From: Actinomycetota bacterium
GTDB lineage: Bacteria > Actinomycetota > Actinomycetes > Nanopelagicales > Nanopelagicaceae
Assembly: GCA_015660815.1 (NCBI GenBank)
Contig: JACSDF010000001.1
Location: 1-64,000, forward strand
Length of the DNA stretch: 64,000 nt
Reading direction: 5' to 3'
A model generated the notes under the pieces. The model made no database searches. It was not told the DNA's origin and saw only the letters and a program-made list of their open reading frames with translations. Positions within the stretch are counted from its first letter, which is position 1. Every line of letters begins with the position of its first letter. The position numbers and the translations under genes are program-made. Positions 1 through 8,484 of this stretch are shown here, one piece after another.

Positions 1-1215
1 TTAAACTCGACCTGCATACGGCATCATCCCATCCATGCCGTACATATCTGAATAACGAAGACCAGATTTAGTAGATCGCGCTTCCCAAACCATTCCATTT
101 CCAGCATAGATAGACATGTGGTGAATTGTGCTAATAGTTCCCTTATAAGAGTAGAAGATAAGATCACCTGGTTGAATCTCACTTAACGGAATCTGTTTTG
201 TATATGTGTAGTACAAACCAGAGTTAAGACGATCCCAAATTGGCCAGCCAAGTCCTACTGATTTGTAAGCTGCATAGACCAAACCCGAACAATCGAAGGA
301 GTTTGGACCTTCATCTCCCCAAACATATGGCTTTTTAGCGAGTACTTGACGCTTAGCAAATTCAACAGCACCCAACCTTTGACTTTCTGTTGTTCTAGAG
401 GTGCTTTTCCCGTTTGGTCCTCCAGTTCTCCAAATCTTAGCTTGGCCCTTTACTTTGCTAGCCTCATTCGCTCTTGCCTCTTCTAGGATTGCTAATTGGC
501 GCTTCTGCTCTAGAGTGATTCTAACTTTCTTAGCAGAGGCGAAATCTCGCTGTAATTGATCTTGAACCGCTTGGAGCTTATCAACTTCTTTTTGTTGATC
601 ATCCTCTGCCGCATCAGCTTCCATTTTCGCTGAAGCAACTTTTATAGTTACTGAAGCCTGTTTTTCCTTCGCAACATCGGCAGCAATTTTCGCCCGCTGT
701 GCAACTTCTTCAGCTGCCTTAAATCTATTGAGTGCCGTCTTGTTTCCTGATCCAAGGTTTTCAAGCGTTGAAATTCGGTCCATCATCTCTTGGGGTCCGC
801 TTGCACTCAGAAGTGCTTCTAAATCTGTGAACCCACTACCTGCTACATAAGCGTTTACAGCTAATTTTCCAATCTGGCGATGAGTTTCACTAACCGAGGC
901 GGAGGCTTCGGAATACACCTTTGCGGCACTTGCTGCCTCCTTTGTCGCTATCGATAGCTCATTTTTCGCAGAAAGATATTTTTGCTTTGCAACCAAGGCG
1001 ATAGCAACTAACTGCTTTAAGCTCTGCTGTTCTTTCACTAATCGCTTTGTTGCCTCTTCAGTAATTTTCCTTTTCGCTGCCTCGATTTGCTTCGCTGCCT
1101 CGATTTGCTTCAAAGTCGGCTTATGTTTAGTCGCCCCTGCTAATTGGGGCGTGAATAATCCAATCACTAATGAAATTGAAAGCAATATTGGAAAAAGCGA
1201 CCTAATCCTTGTCAT
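1..1215 (-). CDS. Secreted NlpC/P60 peptidoglycan hydrolase with N-terminal coiled coil (RipA-like)
   Basis: ORF track; signal peptide, long Ala/Lys/Glu coiled coil, C-terminal YVWGDEGPNSFDCSGLVYAAY ... PGDLIFY ... HHMSIYAGNG motifs of NlpC/P60. Confidence 0.93.
   Translation of the reverse strand: MTRIRSLFPILLSISLVIGLFTPQLAGATKHKPTLKQIEAAKQIEAAKRKITEEATKRLVKEQQSLKQLVAIALVAKQKYLSAKNELSIATKEAASAAKVYSEASASVSETHRQIGKLAVNAYVAGSGFTDLEALLSASGPQEMMDRISTLENLGSGNKTALNRFKAAEEVAQRAKIAADVAKEKQASVTIKVASAKMEADAAEDDQQKEVDKLQAVQDQLQRDFASAKKVRITLEQKRQLAILEEARANEASKVKGQAKIWRTGGPNGKSTSRTTESQRLGAVEFAKRQVLAKKPYVWGDEGPNSFDCSGLVYAAYKSVGLGWPIWDRLNSGLYYTYTKQIPLSEIQPGDLIFYSYKGTISTIHHMSIYAGNGMVWEARSTKSGLRYSDMYGMDGMMPYAGRV
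1075..1110 (-). repeat. Perfect 18-bp tandem duplication encoding QIEAAK twice
   Basis: cgctgcctcgatttgctt at 1075-1092 and again at 1093-1110, inside the first NlpC/P60 gene. Confidence 0.9.
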
Positions 1216-2210
1216 AACCTTCGCGCCCCAACAAATGGTTTTGAACCAAATCTCAAAGTGAATCCAACCACTTCAACTCTTTTACCTGGTCTTGGAGCTT
1301 GAACCATTTTCCCCTTACCCATATACATAGAGACATGACTTATTGGCTTACCGAAGAAAAGCAGATCGCCCGGCTTGAGAGATTTATATGAAACTGATTT
1401 TCCGTAATTGATTTGGATGCGAGATGAGTGGGGAAGAGAAACACCGGCTTGCCGGAAAGAGCGCATGGTCAACCCTGAACAATCCCACCGTGTTGGTCCA
1501 GCAGCCGCCCAGACATAGATATCGCCAATCTGCTGGAGCGCATATTTTAAAGCTATGGAACCACGCGTGTTATCGCCCTTATAACTAGTTGCATACTTCT
1601 TAGATGAAGAAAAAATCTTATTCTCTCGAGCTTTTTCTGCTTTTGCTAAACGTGCCCGATCTTCCTTTTTCATTGATGTAAGAATCTTTTCTGCTTTAGT
1701 CAAAGCCGCTCTTGCGCTCATAACCTCGGCATTAAGTCTCTTTTGTTGTGCCTGTAATAGTGCAGTTTTATCGCCCACAACTAGCTGGCTCGCCTCAAGT
1801 CGTTGTTGGGCTGAGGCAAATTTACGGATTGACGAAGAATACTTCTTGCCGACCATATCCAAAATTGATGCATCGGAAAGGTACTTACTGGGATCTCGAG
1901 AAAAAAGGAGCCCAAACCCTTGGCTGAAGCCATCGCTTTTGTACTGATCAATTGCCATTCTTGCCAGGGTATTACTAGCCTCATCGCGTTCAGTTCGAGC
2001 CATCGCCTCTTTGACCTTCAAGACGCCCGTCTCTTTCTGCAGCATTTCTACCTTAATTTTTGCCTCATTTGCTGCCTCGAATTTTGTGGCGGCCAGAGTT
2101 CGAAGTCGGTTAACCTCTTGTTGCGCCGAGGCAACGGTAGGAGCCGCAACCGCAGGTGAAAGTTGCGTCGCTAATGCAGCTATCAGCATGAAAGAAACAA
2201 TTCGTTTCAT
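1212..2210 (-). CDS. Secreted NlpC/P60 family hydrolase
   Basis: ORF track (ORF extends to a TTG at 2228; ATG at 2210 begins the signal peptide MKRIVSFMLIAALA); YVWAAAGPTRWDCSGLTMRSF and HVSMYMGKGKMVQAP motifs; overlaps the next gene by 4 bp. Confidence 0.9.
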   Translation of the reverse strand: MKRIVSFMLIAALATQLSPAVAAPTVASAQQEVNRLRTLAATKFEAANEAKIKVEMLQKETGVLKVKEAMARTERDEASNTLARMAIDQYKSDGFSQGFGLLFSRDPSKYLSDASILDMVGKKYSSSIRKFASAQQRLEASQLVVGDKTALLQAQQKRLNAEVMSARAALTKAEKILTSMKKEDRARLAKAEKARENKIFSSSKKYATSYKGDNTRGSIALKYALQQIGDIYVWAAAGPTRWDCSGLTMRSFRQAGVSLPHSSRIQINYGKSVSYKSLKPGDLLFFGKPISHVSMYMGKGKMVQAPRPGKRVEVVGFTLRFGSKPFVGARRL

Positions 2211-2224
2211 AAAATCAAACTCGC

Positions 2225-2767
2225 TCAACCAAGTTTTGACAGCATTCTCTTCATAGTAGATATCTCGCCCGACTGAGCGGTTCTAATATCCTTTTCCAGA
2301 TTCTTAGCCTCTGAATTTTTAGTCGCTTTAAGGTAACTAACCATTTCAAGGGCACCGAGGTGATGCTTAATCATTGCCTCAAGATAAAACTTGTCGAATT
2401 TTTTACCCCGAAGAGTCCCGAGAGTTTTTATCTCACTGTCATCGAGCATGCCGTTCATTCCCATATCGTGAGCCATTGCAGCGGGAGATTTCGTTGCAGT
2501 TAGCCAATATTTCATCTGCAAGATTTCCTTCTTTTGAGCCGAAATAATTGCTCTAGCAAGAACCTTTACTTCTGGCCCCGCCCCATTCTTTAAAGCAGTG
2601 TTTGACATAGCGATTGCCTGTTGGTGATGCGGGATCATCAATTGAGCAAACATAATGTCATTTGCTCCGAGATTACTTAAAGATTTTGCATGGGAAGTAG
2701 CGTGAACTGGGGTTGCTGAAAAACTTAGTACAAGGGAAAGTAATACAAAAACAAATTTTTTGAACAT
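2225..2767 (-). CDS. DUF305 family secreted protein
   Basis: ORF track; FAQLMIPHHQQAIAMS and MIKHHLGALEMV motifs typical of DUF305; ATG at 2767 preceded by GAAGGA. Confidence 0.88.
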   Translation of the reverse strand: MFKKFVFVLLSLVLSFSATPVHATSHAKSLSNLGANDIMFAQLMIPHHQQAIAMSNTALKNGAGPEVKVLARAIISAQKKEILQMKYWLTATKSPAAMAHDMGMNGMLDDSEIKTLGTLRGKKFDKFYLEAMIKHHLGALEMVSYLKATKNSEAKNLEKDIRTAQSGEISTMKRMLSKLG

Positions 2768-2820
2768 TTTCAAATCCTTCTCTCAAGTTAGAATAATTGA
2801 TTTGGGGGATAAGAATTTGT

Positions 2821-3195
2821 TTAGATTCGAAGTACTCCAAGTTGGGGTAAAGAAAGTCGGAGTACAAAATTTGGTGGACGTGTGAAATTCATGAGTCTTA
2901 AGCGGTCAATTTTGCCCGCAAGCCCAGAATGAGCAGAAATTTTGCCATGTAAGTATTTACGGCACACAATCAGTACTAAAAATATTGCGCCAATGCAGAC
3001 ATCAGTGACAAGTGAGTTGGGGGCAACTTGATTGAGCTCGTGTGAAAATCCGGTTGCGGCACTTGAGCCACCTTCGGAGTGCGATGTCGAGTAAGAGTAG
3101 CCCTGATGCGCGAAAGAGAGACTCATTGCGAGCAAGAAAAGAGTTAAGACGCCTATGCCAACGAATCGCAATGATTTTAATTTGAGTGTTGGCAC
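2821..3195 (-). CDS. Small membrane protein of unknown function, probably copper-associated
   Basis: ORF track; N-terminal signal/TM, second TM (LVTDVCIGAIFLVLIVC), C-terminal RPPNFVLRLSLPQLGVLRI; upstream of DUF305 and divergent from multicopper oxidase. Confidence 0.6.
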   Translation of the reverse strand: MPTLKLKSLRFVGIGVLTLFLLAMSLSFAHQGYSYSTSHSEGGSSAATGFSHELNQVAPNSLVTDVCIGAIFLVLIVCRKYLHGKISAHSGLAGKIDRLRLMNFTRPPNFVLRLSLPQLGVLRI

Positions 3196-3253
3196 AAATA
3201 AAGTGTAGCAAATTTCATTGTAGGTCTCACTTTTTAACTCTTGCCTGTGCCAT

Positions 3254-3273
3254 TTCTGAGGTAACTCTCAGAA
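3254..3273. promoter_or_regulatory. Inverted repeat TTCTGAG-N6-CTCAGAA in the divergent intergenic region
   Basis: Perfect 7-bp arms read from sequence, between divergent starts at 3195 (-) and 3341 (+). Confidence 0.4.
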
Positions 3274-3340
3274 TCCCCGCTTGGCATTCAACAAGACCAT
3301 ATATTCTTTACTCATAAACCTAATAGTTAATGAGTGTGAC

Positions 3341-4729
3341 ATGAGTGAATATTTAAGCCGAAGGAGCTTTTTAGGTGGTGTTGCGACAGTGGCACTGTTG
3401 CCACTTACGCCGCAGATATTTTTAGATTCAGCCGCTGCTGCGACTCAAACCTTAATCGAAGCAAAGCGAATTCGCAGCTCAAAAGGAATTCTCAACCTAA
3501 CACTCAAGGCCGATGAAACCATGTTACCTTTTAATGGATCTAAGCGATGGGCACTCACATACAACGGCGTATTTCCTGCACCAACCCTCATACTTAATCC
3601 CGGAGATGTTTTAAATATAAATTTAATAAATTCGACCTCAATGATGACTAATCTTCATACTCATGGATTTCATGTCTCTCCAAGTGGTAACAGTGATAAT
3701 CCGCTGGTTGAAATCATGCCGGGGAAAAGTTTTAAGTATCGGATTAAAATACCAAAAGATCACCCGAGTGGAACTTTTTGGTACCACCCACATCATCATA
3801 TGTTCGTGGCTAAACAGTTGTCAGCAGGCTTGGCAGGTGCAATCATTATTGAAGATGCAATCGACAAACAATCAGAGTTCAAGAATTCTTCAGATCGCGT
3901 CTTAATGTTTGCAGATCCACGAATAGGAAAAGATTCAAGCGTTATGGACACTTACATGATGGATCAAGCTCATGGTCGCTTAGGTGAGTATCTACTTTTA
4001 AACGGGCAGCTCAATCCGCAGATTATTTCCAAAGCTGGTGTCACTGAACGATGGAGAATTCTTAACGCATGTTCATCCAGATATTTGAGGCTAAAGGTAG
4101 AAGGTTGCGAGCTATGGCTGATCTCCACTGATGGCGGCAGGTTAACTGATCCCATTAAAGTAGGTTCTCTCGATGTAGTACCAGGACAACGGGTTGAGGT
4201 AATCGTTAAACCACTTCGCAAAGGTGCGCATCGAATACTCGATGGTGATGAAACCGTTGGTACATTAAATAGTTCGATTTTGGGGAGTGCGAAATTTGCA
4301 CCGAAACTAATGGGAACTATTCCGGCACTGGTTGCCACGAACAGCAGAACTATCAGAATTCTTGGCAAGGGGTTAATGAATATGGGCGACGGTCAGGATT
4401 CACATGAGATGCTCTATGCATTTGATGGAAGCGAGTTTGATCCATCAGTGATAAATCAAGTGGTCAAGTTTGGAACTACTGAAGATTGGACAATTAGCAA
4501 TGAAAGCCTCATGGAACATCCGTTCCATATTCATGCATGGAGTTTTTTAGTTATCGATAATGGCGATGGCCAGTCTGAAGAAGGTTTACGCGATGTGGTG
4601 AACATCCCACCAGGCAAATCGGTGACAATACGGTTAAAGTTCAACGATTTTAAAGGAGTAACGGTGTACCACTGTCATAATCTCGATCATGAGGATTTCG
4701 GTATGATGGGCATTGTTCAAGTTGTGTAA
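3341..4729 (+). CDS. Tat-exported multicopper oxidase
   Basis: Start MSEYLSRRSFLGG (twin-Arg signal); copper motifs NLHTHGFH, FWYHPHHHMF, HPFHIHAWSF, YHCHNLDHEDFGMMG. Confidence 0.95.
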   Translation: MSEYLSRRSFLGGVATVALLPLTPQIFLDSAAAATQTLIEAKRIRSSKGILNLTLKADETMLPFNGSKRWALTYNGVFPAPTLILNPGDVLNINLINSTSMMTNLHTHGFHVSPSGNSDNPLVEIMPGKSFKYRIKIPKDHPSGTFWYHPHHHMFVAKQLSAGLAGAIIIEDAIDKQSEFKNSSDRVLMFADPRIGKDSSVMDTYMMDQAHGRLGEYLLLNGQLNPQIISKAGVTERWRILNACSSRYLRLKVEGCELWLISTDGGRLTDPIKVGSLDVVPGQRVEVIVKPLRKGAHRILDGDETVGTLNSSILGSAKFAPKLMGTIPALVATNSRTIRILGKGLMNMGDGQDSHEMLYAFDGSEFDPSVINQVVKFGTTEDWTISNESLMEHPFHIHAWSFLVIDNGDGQSEEGLRDVVNIPPGKSVTIRLKFNDFKGVTVYHCHNLDHEDFGMMGIVQVV

Positions 4730-4741
4730 GAAAGGGTAGAA

Positions 4742-4945
4742 ATGCAAACTACAGTAAAGATAAAGGGCATGACCTGCGGCCATTGTGAGGGAAGAGTAAA
4801 CACTGAGCTTGGGAAAATCTCTGGAGTAACAGAGGTGAAGGCAGTAGCTGCCGACGGAGTAGCAGTAATTACTTCAGGTGATGTACTCAATTCTGAGGAA
4901 ATTTCACAGGCGGTTATTACGGCAGGATATAAAGTCGTCGCCTAG
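4742..4945 (+). CDS. Heavy-metal-associated domain copper chaperone (CopZ-like)
   Basis: 67 aa with GMTCGHCEGRV (CxxC HMA motif), directly after multicopper oxidase. Confidence 0.92.
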   Translation: MQTTVKIKGMTCGHCEGRVNTELGKISGVTEVKAVAADGVAVITSGDVLNSEEISQAVITAGYKVVA

Positions 4946-4987
4946 TAATTTCCATTGAAACTCCCCTTCACAGACCTTTAAATCAGA

Positions 4988-4993
4988 TATAAA
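4988..4993 (+). promoter_or_regulatory. Candidate -10 element (TATAAA) for a leaderless transcript of the gene at 5002
   Basis: TATAAA ends 8 nt before ATG at 5002; no Shine-Dalgarno in between. Confidence 0.4.
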
Positions 4994-5001
4994 TTCAGGC
5001 T

Positions 5002-6207
5002 ATGAAGATCAAGTCTTATCTAGCAGTCCTTGCTTTAGTTCTTGGTCAAGCGATAACCCCAGCATCTTCATTCGGTGCATCTCCTGAGATTCCAAAGGGT
5101 GCATACGATGCGACGCTTCTAAGTTATAAGGCGCTAACGCCGGATATGTTTGGTGTGAGTGTGGGGCAACCGGTGGCTGATGTTTCAGTAATTTTGTTGT
5201 CAAATGGAAAGCTCAGAGCCTATGTCTTTGCACAAAATAAAGGCATAGAGATTTCCGAGTCAGCGGACAACGGGAAGACTTTTACCCGAGTCGGAAATGC
5301 ATTTGGTGGCGATAAAGGCAATGGTCAACCACGCGCAGTTGCACTTTCAGATGGAAGAGTTCGTTTGTACACAACATCAAGTGGAGGAGTTGACTGTTCG
5401 ATTTCGAGTGATGGCCTGACATTTACTTTAGAGAAAGCAAACTGTTTATTAGCATCCGACTACTCCGAATCATCTGGCCTTGCCGGTCCTGGCGTCGTTC
5501 AATTGAGCACAGGTAAATGGAGAGCATATTTCAGCGGTTTACCTAAAGCCGGAACTGGTCCTGATCCTTGGAAAATGTATAGCGCTTCTTCTGACGACGG
5601 TATTAACTGGATTCGTGATGCAGGAGTACGAATCGGTCCCGGTACTTCAAATATTAAACGAAGCGCTGAGCACCCAACAGCTATACGACATAGTGATAAT
5701 TCAATAACAGTTTTCTATTTTGATAATGGTGCAGATCCAGAAGGTACTGGAAAAGTTTATGGAAATGGAAATGGTCTGCATTATTATGTTGTTTTGGATA
5801 AAGATGGAAATATACTTTTATTGGGCGGCGGCTTTGCCCAAGGATTCGGCGGCTATGTAAATGTTATGGTTTTAAAACCTGGCGTTGGAACACCCGTTTA
5901 TTCAGGTGATCGGTGCTTGGCTGCAAAAATTGTTCCTGGCGGTCCTCCAAATCCCCCTTGTGGTGCAAGTGCCGTACAACCAACACCAGTACAACCAACA
6001 CCAGTACAACCAACACCAATTCAACAGCCAGTGCCGATACAGCAGCCATCACCGAATCCGATTGTGACTTCAGAACCATCACCAACGCCATCAGCGGCAA
6101 CTAAACCAGTAATAAAGAAAATCACGATTACTTGCGTTAAAGGTAAGGTCATTAAAAAAGTTACTGGAACTGCCCCAAAGTGCCCTGCTGGATTCAAAAA
6201 AAGATAA
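5002..6207 (+). CDS. Secreted sialidase/BNR-type beta-propeller-like protein with PT-rich linker and basic C-terminal tail
   Basis: ORF track; signal peptide, BNR-like segments (SESADNGKTFTRVG, SSDDGINWIRD), VQPTP repeats, C-terminal ITITCVKGKVIKKVTGTAPKCPAGFKKR. Confidence 0.75.
   Translation: MKIKSYLAVLALVLGQAITPASSFGASPEIPKGAYDATLLSYKALTPDMFGVSVGQPVADVSVILLSNGKLRAYVFAQNKGIEISESADNGKTFTRVGNAFGGDKGNGQPRAVALSDGRVRLYTTSSGGVDCSISSDGLTFTLEKANCLLASDYSESSGLAGPGVVQLSTGKWRAYFSGLPKAGTGPDPWKMYSASSDDGINWIRDAGVRIGPGTSNIKRSAEHPTAIRHSDNSITVFYFDNGADPEGTGKVYGNGNGLHYYVVLDKDGNILLLGGGFAQGFGGYVNVMVLKPGVGTPVYSGDRCLAAKIVPGGPPNPPCGASAVQPTPVQPTPVQPTPIQQPVPIQQPSPNPIVTSEPSPTPSAATKPVIKKITITCVKGKVIKKVTGTAPKCPAGFKKR
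5974..6018 (+). repeat. Three perfect copies of 15-bp repeat gtacaaccaacacca
   Basis: Read directly; encodes VQPTP x3 within the linker of the 5002-6207 product. Confidence 0.9.
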
Positions 6208-6308
6208 AAAGCGTCAATTTATATTCACAGCAAACCCTCAGAAGTAATTGAGTTTCTTTGACCCTTGGGGAAGGAGTATTTTCCAAAACAAGGAGAGCGG
6301 AGATAAAA

Positions 6309-7427
6309 GTGAAAGAAGAGATTTTTAATTCAGGAATGAACCGTAGAGGTTTTTTAATGGGCAGCCTTGCAAGTGCAATCACTGTTACGGGAGGTGGCTT
6401 AACCGGCTTGATTCTTAGCACCGAACCTTCGGCAGCGGCATCAAAGTTTGTAGTTAATGTCCTAGGTAATTATTCATTTACCGATACTGCAACGGGATGC
6501 CAAGTCAGCGTAACTGTTAAAAACGGTATTCGACGAATAGTTTCAAATGGAATTCCAAACCACACAACAGGTGCATTTCCAAATGCTGGTAATCCAAACA
6601 CAATATCGGCACAAAAGCAGGATTTTTCAATCCCATCGGCACCAAAGCAAGGTCTACCAAAGTTAGTTAGAGGTGCAGCATCCGGTGTAGCTATTAATGG
6701 CGTTGTATTCGACCCAGGCACGGCCGAAAACTACAACAATGACCCAAGTAGTGGCTGGAACGTTGAGGCGTTTAACAGTTATCTAAACCTCGGATTGGAT
6801 TCAAATAATGCTCATGTGCAACCAACCGGCACTTATCACTATCACGGTTCACCAGTTGGATTAAGTGAAATTGTCGAACGCAAAGGTCACTCTCCATTAG
6901 TTGGATGGGGACCAGATGGATTCCCGGTATATCTAGATCGCGGTTTCACCAAAGCTAAAGATAAAAAGAGTGTGATAAAGACACTTAAATCTTCTTATCA
7001 ATTAAAAAAGGGAGTTCGACCAAGTGGCCCCGGTGGGGCATATAACGGTGATTACACTCAAGACTTTGAGTACATTTCAGGCTCTGGAGATCTTGATGAA
7101 GCTAATGGAAGATTCCAAGTAACACCAGAGTTTCCCAAAGGCACTTACTGCTACATCATCACAAATGCATTTCCATATATTTCACGTCAATTTGTTGGAA
7201 CGGTTGCAAGTGGATTTCTTAAGACTGGCGGAGCACCAGGCGGAGCTCAAGGCGCAGGCCAAGGCGCCGGACAAGCTCCAGACTTAACTGCGGCGGCCAA
7301 AAAATTGGGAATAACTGAACAGCAGTTGAAAGATGCATTGGGTGGTCCTCCACCAAATTTCGCGACAGCTGCACAAAAACTTGGAATTACAGAAGCAGAG
7401 TTAAAGGCCGCGTTAGGTGCGCCTTAA
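6309..7427 (+). CDS. Tat-exported YHYH-domain protein with C-terminal helical repeats
   Basis: ORF track; GTG at 6309 preceded by AAGGAGAG; MNRRGFLMGSLASAI Tat-like signal; GTYHYHGSP motif; two LGITEQQLKDAL/LGITEAELKAAL repeats. Confidence 0.8.
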   Translation: MKEEIFNSGMNRRGFLMGSLASAITVTGGGLTGLILSTEPSAAASKFVVNVLGNYSFTDTATGCQVSVTVKNGIRRIVSNGIPNHTTGAFPNAGNPNTISAQKQDFSIPSAPKQGLPKLVRGAASGVAINGVVFDPGTAENYNNDPSSGWNVEAFNSYLNLGLDSNNAHVQPTGTYHYHGSPVGLSEIVERKGHSPLVGWGPDGFPVYLDRGFTKAKDKKSVIKTLKSSYQLKKGVRPSGPGGAYNGDYTQDFEYISGSGDLDEANGRFQVTPEFPKGTYCYIITNAFPYISRQFVGTVASGFLKTGGAPGGAQGAGQGAGQAPDLTAAAKKLGITEQQLKDALGGPPPNFATAAQKLGITEAELKAALGAP

Positions 7428-7445
7428 CGATTTAACCTTTCGTAG

Positions 7446-8336
7446 CTAAAGCTTCTTGGCAGTTAGCCATTTCTCGGTTGCCTGCATCCATTCAAGTGGT
7501 GCCTCGATAAAGGCATAGTGTGCTGCTCCCTTGATGCAGTAGTACTCAGATCCCTGAACGCGGGCCTTCATAAATCGTTGCATAGCTGGGGTTGCTTCAT
7601 CTCTTTCGCCATTTATAAAGAATGTGGGCACTTTAATGCGATGGAGTTCCTTCTCTACATTCCAATCCTTGAGCGAGCCTCGGACTGTAAATTCAGTAGG
7701 TCCCCACATCGCTTCATAAACATGTTTACCGAATTCTCGCTTTGGCTCATTGTCAATGAGTGGAGGTATCTGCCGAATATGACGATTAGCAAACTCAGTA
7801 TTTGCCGCTAGATATTCTTTGCTGGTGTGCTTCCCTAACTTCTCATACTTATAAATTGCATTACGATGTTTTGTCGGCAATTTCGCAACCAGTTTTCGAG
7901 TCTCTAGAACCCACATGCGACTAGATGGAAGTGAGTTAGCAATAATTAAACCTTTCAATCCTTTAGGTTTTTTGATTGCATAATTCATAGCCAGCATTCC
8001 ACCCCAAGATGCGCCAGCAAGTATGTATCGCTCCTCAATCTTGAGATGTTTTATAATTTTTGATAACTCTTCTTCGAAAAGTTCAATTGTCCAAAACTCG
8101 GCAGGCTTTGACCTCAGTGGGGTTGATTTACCGCAACCAATTTGATCATAAACAATTACGGGACGGCTTGATGCGCTCAACAATTTTGCAATTGTGAGAA
8201 CGTTGTTGTGAGCGCTCCCTGGACCGCCATGCAGTACAACAAGGGGAATGCGTGGTGAATTGAGATCTCCAATTACTCGGAACCAGGTTCTTCCATGCTT
8301 CCAAATCATGTAACCACTTCGGTCTTTTGTAGCCAT
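7446..8336 (-). CDS. Alpha/beta hydrolase, proline iminopeptidase-like
   Basis: ORF track; VVLHGGPGSAHNN and GASWGGMLAMNYA nucleophile elbow. Confidence 0.88.
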   Translation of the reverse strand: MATKDRSGYMIWKHGRTWFRVIGDLNSPRIPLVVLHGGPGSAHNNVLTIAKLLSASSRPVIVYDQIGCGKSTPLRSKPAEFWTIELFEEELSKIIKHLKIEERYILAGASWGGMLAMNYAIKKPKGLKGLIIANSLPSSRMWVLETRKLVAKLPTKHRNAIYKYEKLGKHTSKEYLAANTEFANRHIRQIPPLIDNEPKREFGKHVYEAMWGPTEFTVRGSLKDWNVEKELHRIKVPTFFINGERDEATPAMQRFMKARVQGSEYYCIKGAAHYAFIEAPLEWMQATEKWLTAKKL

Positions 8337-8371
8337 GGGTTGAGATTAAGCCTTAATCTGAAGAAAACGAG

Positions 8372-8454
8372 CGGAGGATGAGGGATTTGAACCCTCGAGA
8401 CTTTCGTCTACGCGTGTTCGAGACGCGCGCACTCGGCCACTATGCGAATCCTCC
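8372..8454 (-). tRNA. tRNA-Ser (CGA anticodon)
   Basis: Reverse complement GGAGGATTCGCATAGTGGCCGAGTGCGCGCGTCTCGAACACGCG...GGTTCAAATCCCTCATCCTCC; anticodon loop CTCGAAC; long variable arm. Confidence 0.95.
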
Positions 8455-8484
8455 AGGTAGCGAGAAATGAGCGGTTCTCACCAG

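Noticed and set aside
5974-6060. Short direct repeats that might suggest a CRISPR array
   Set aside because: The repeats are contiguous 15-bp units in frame, encoding VQPTP with no spacers
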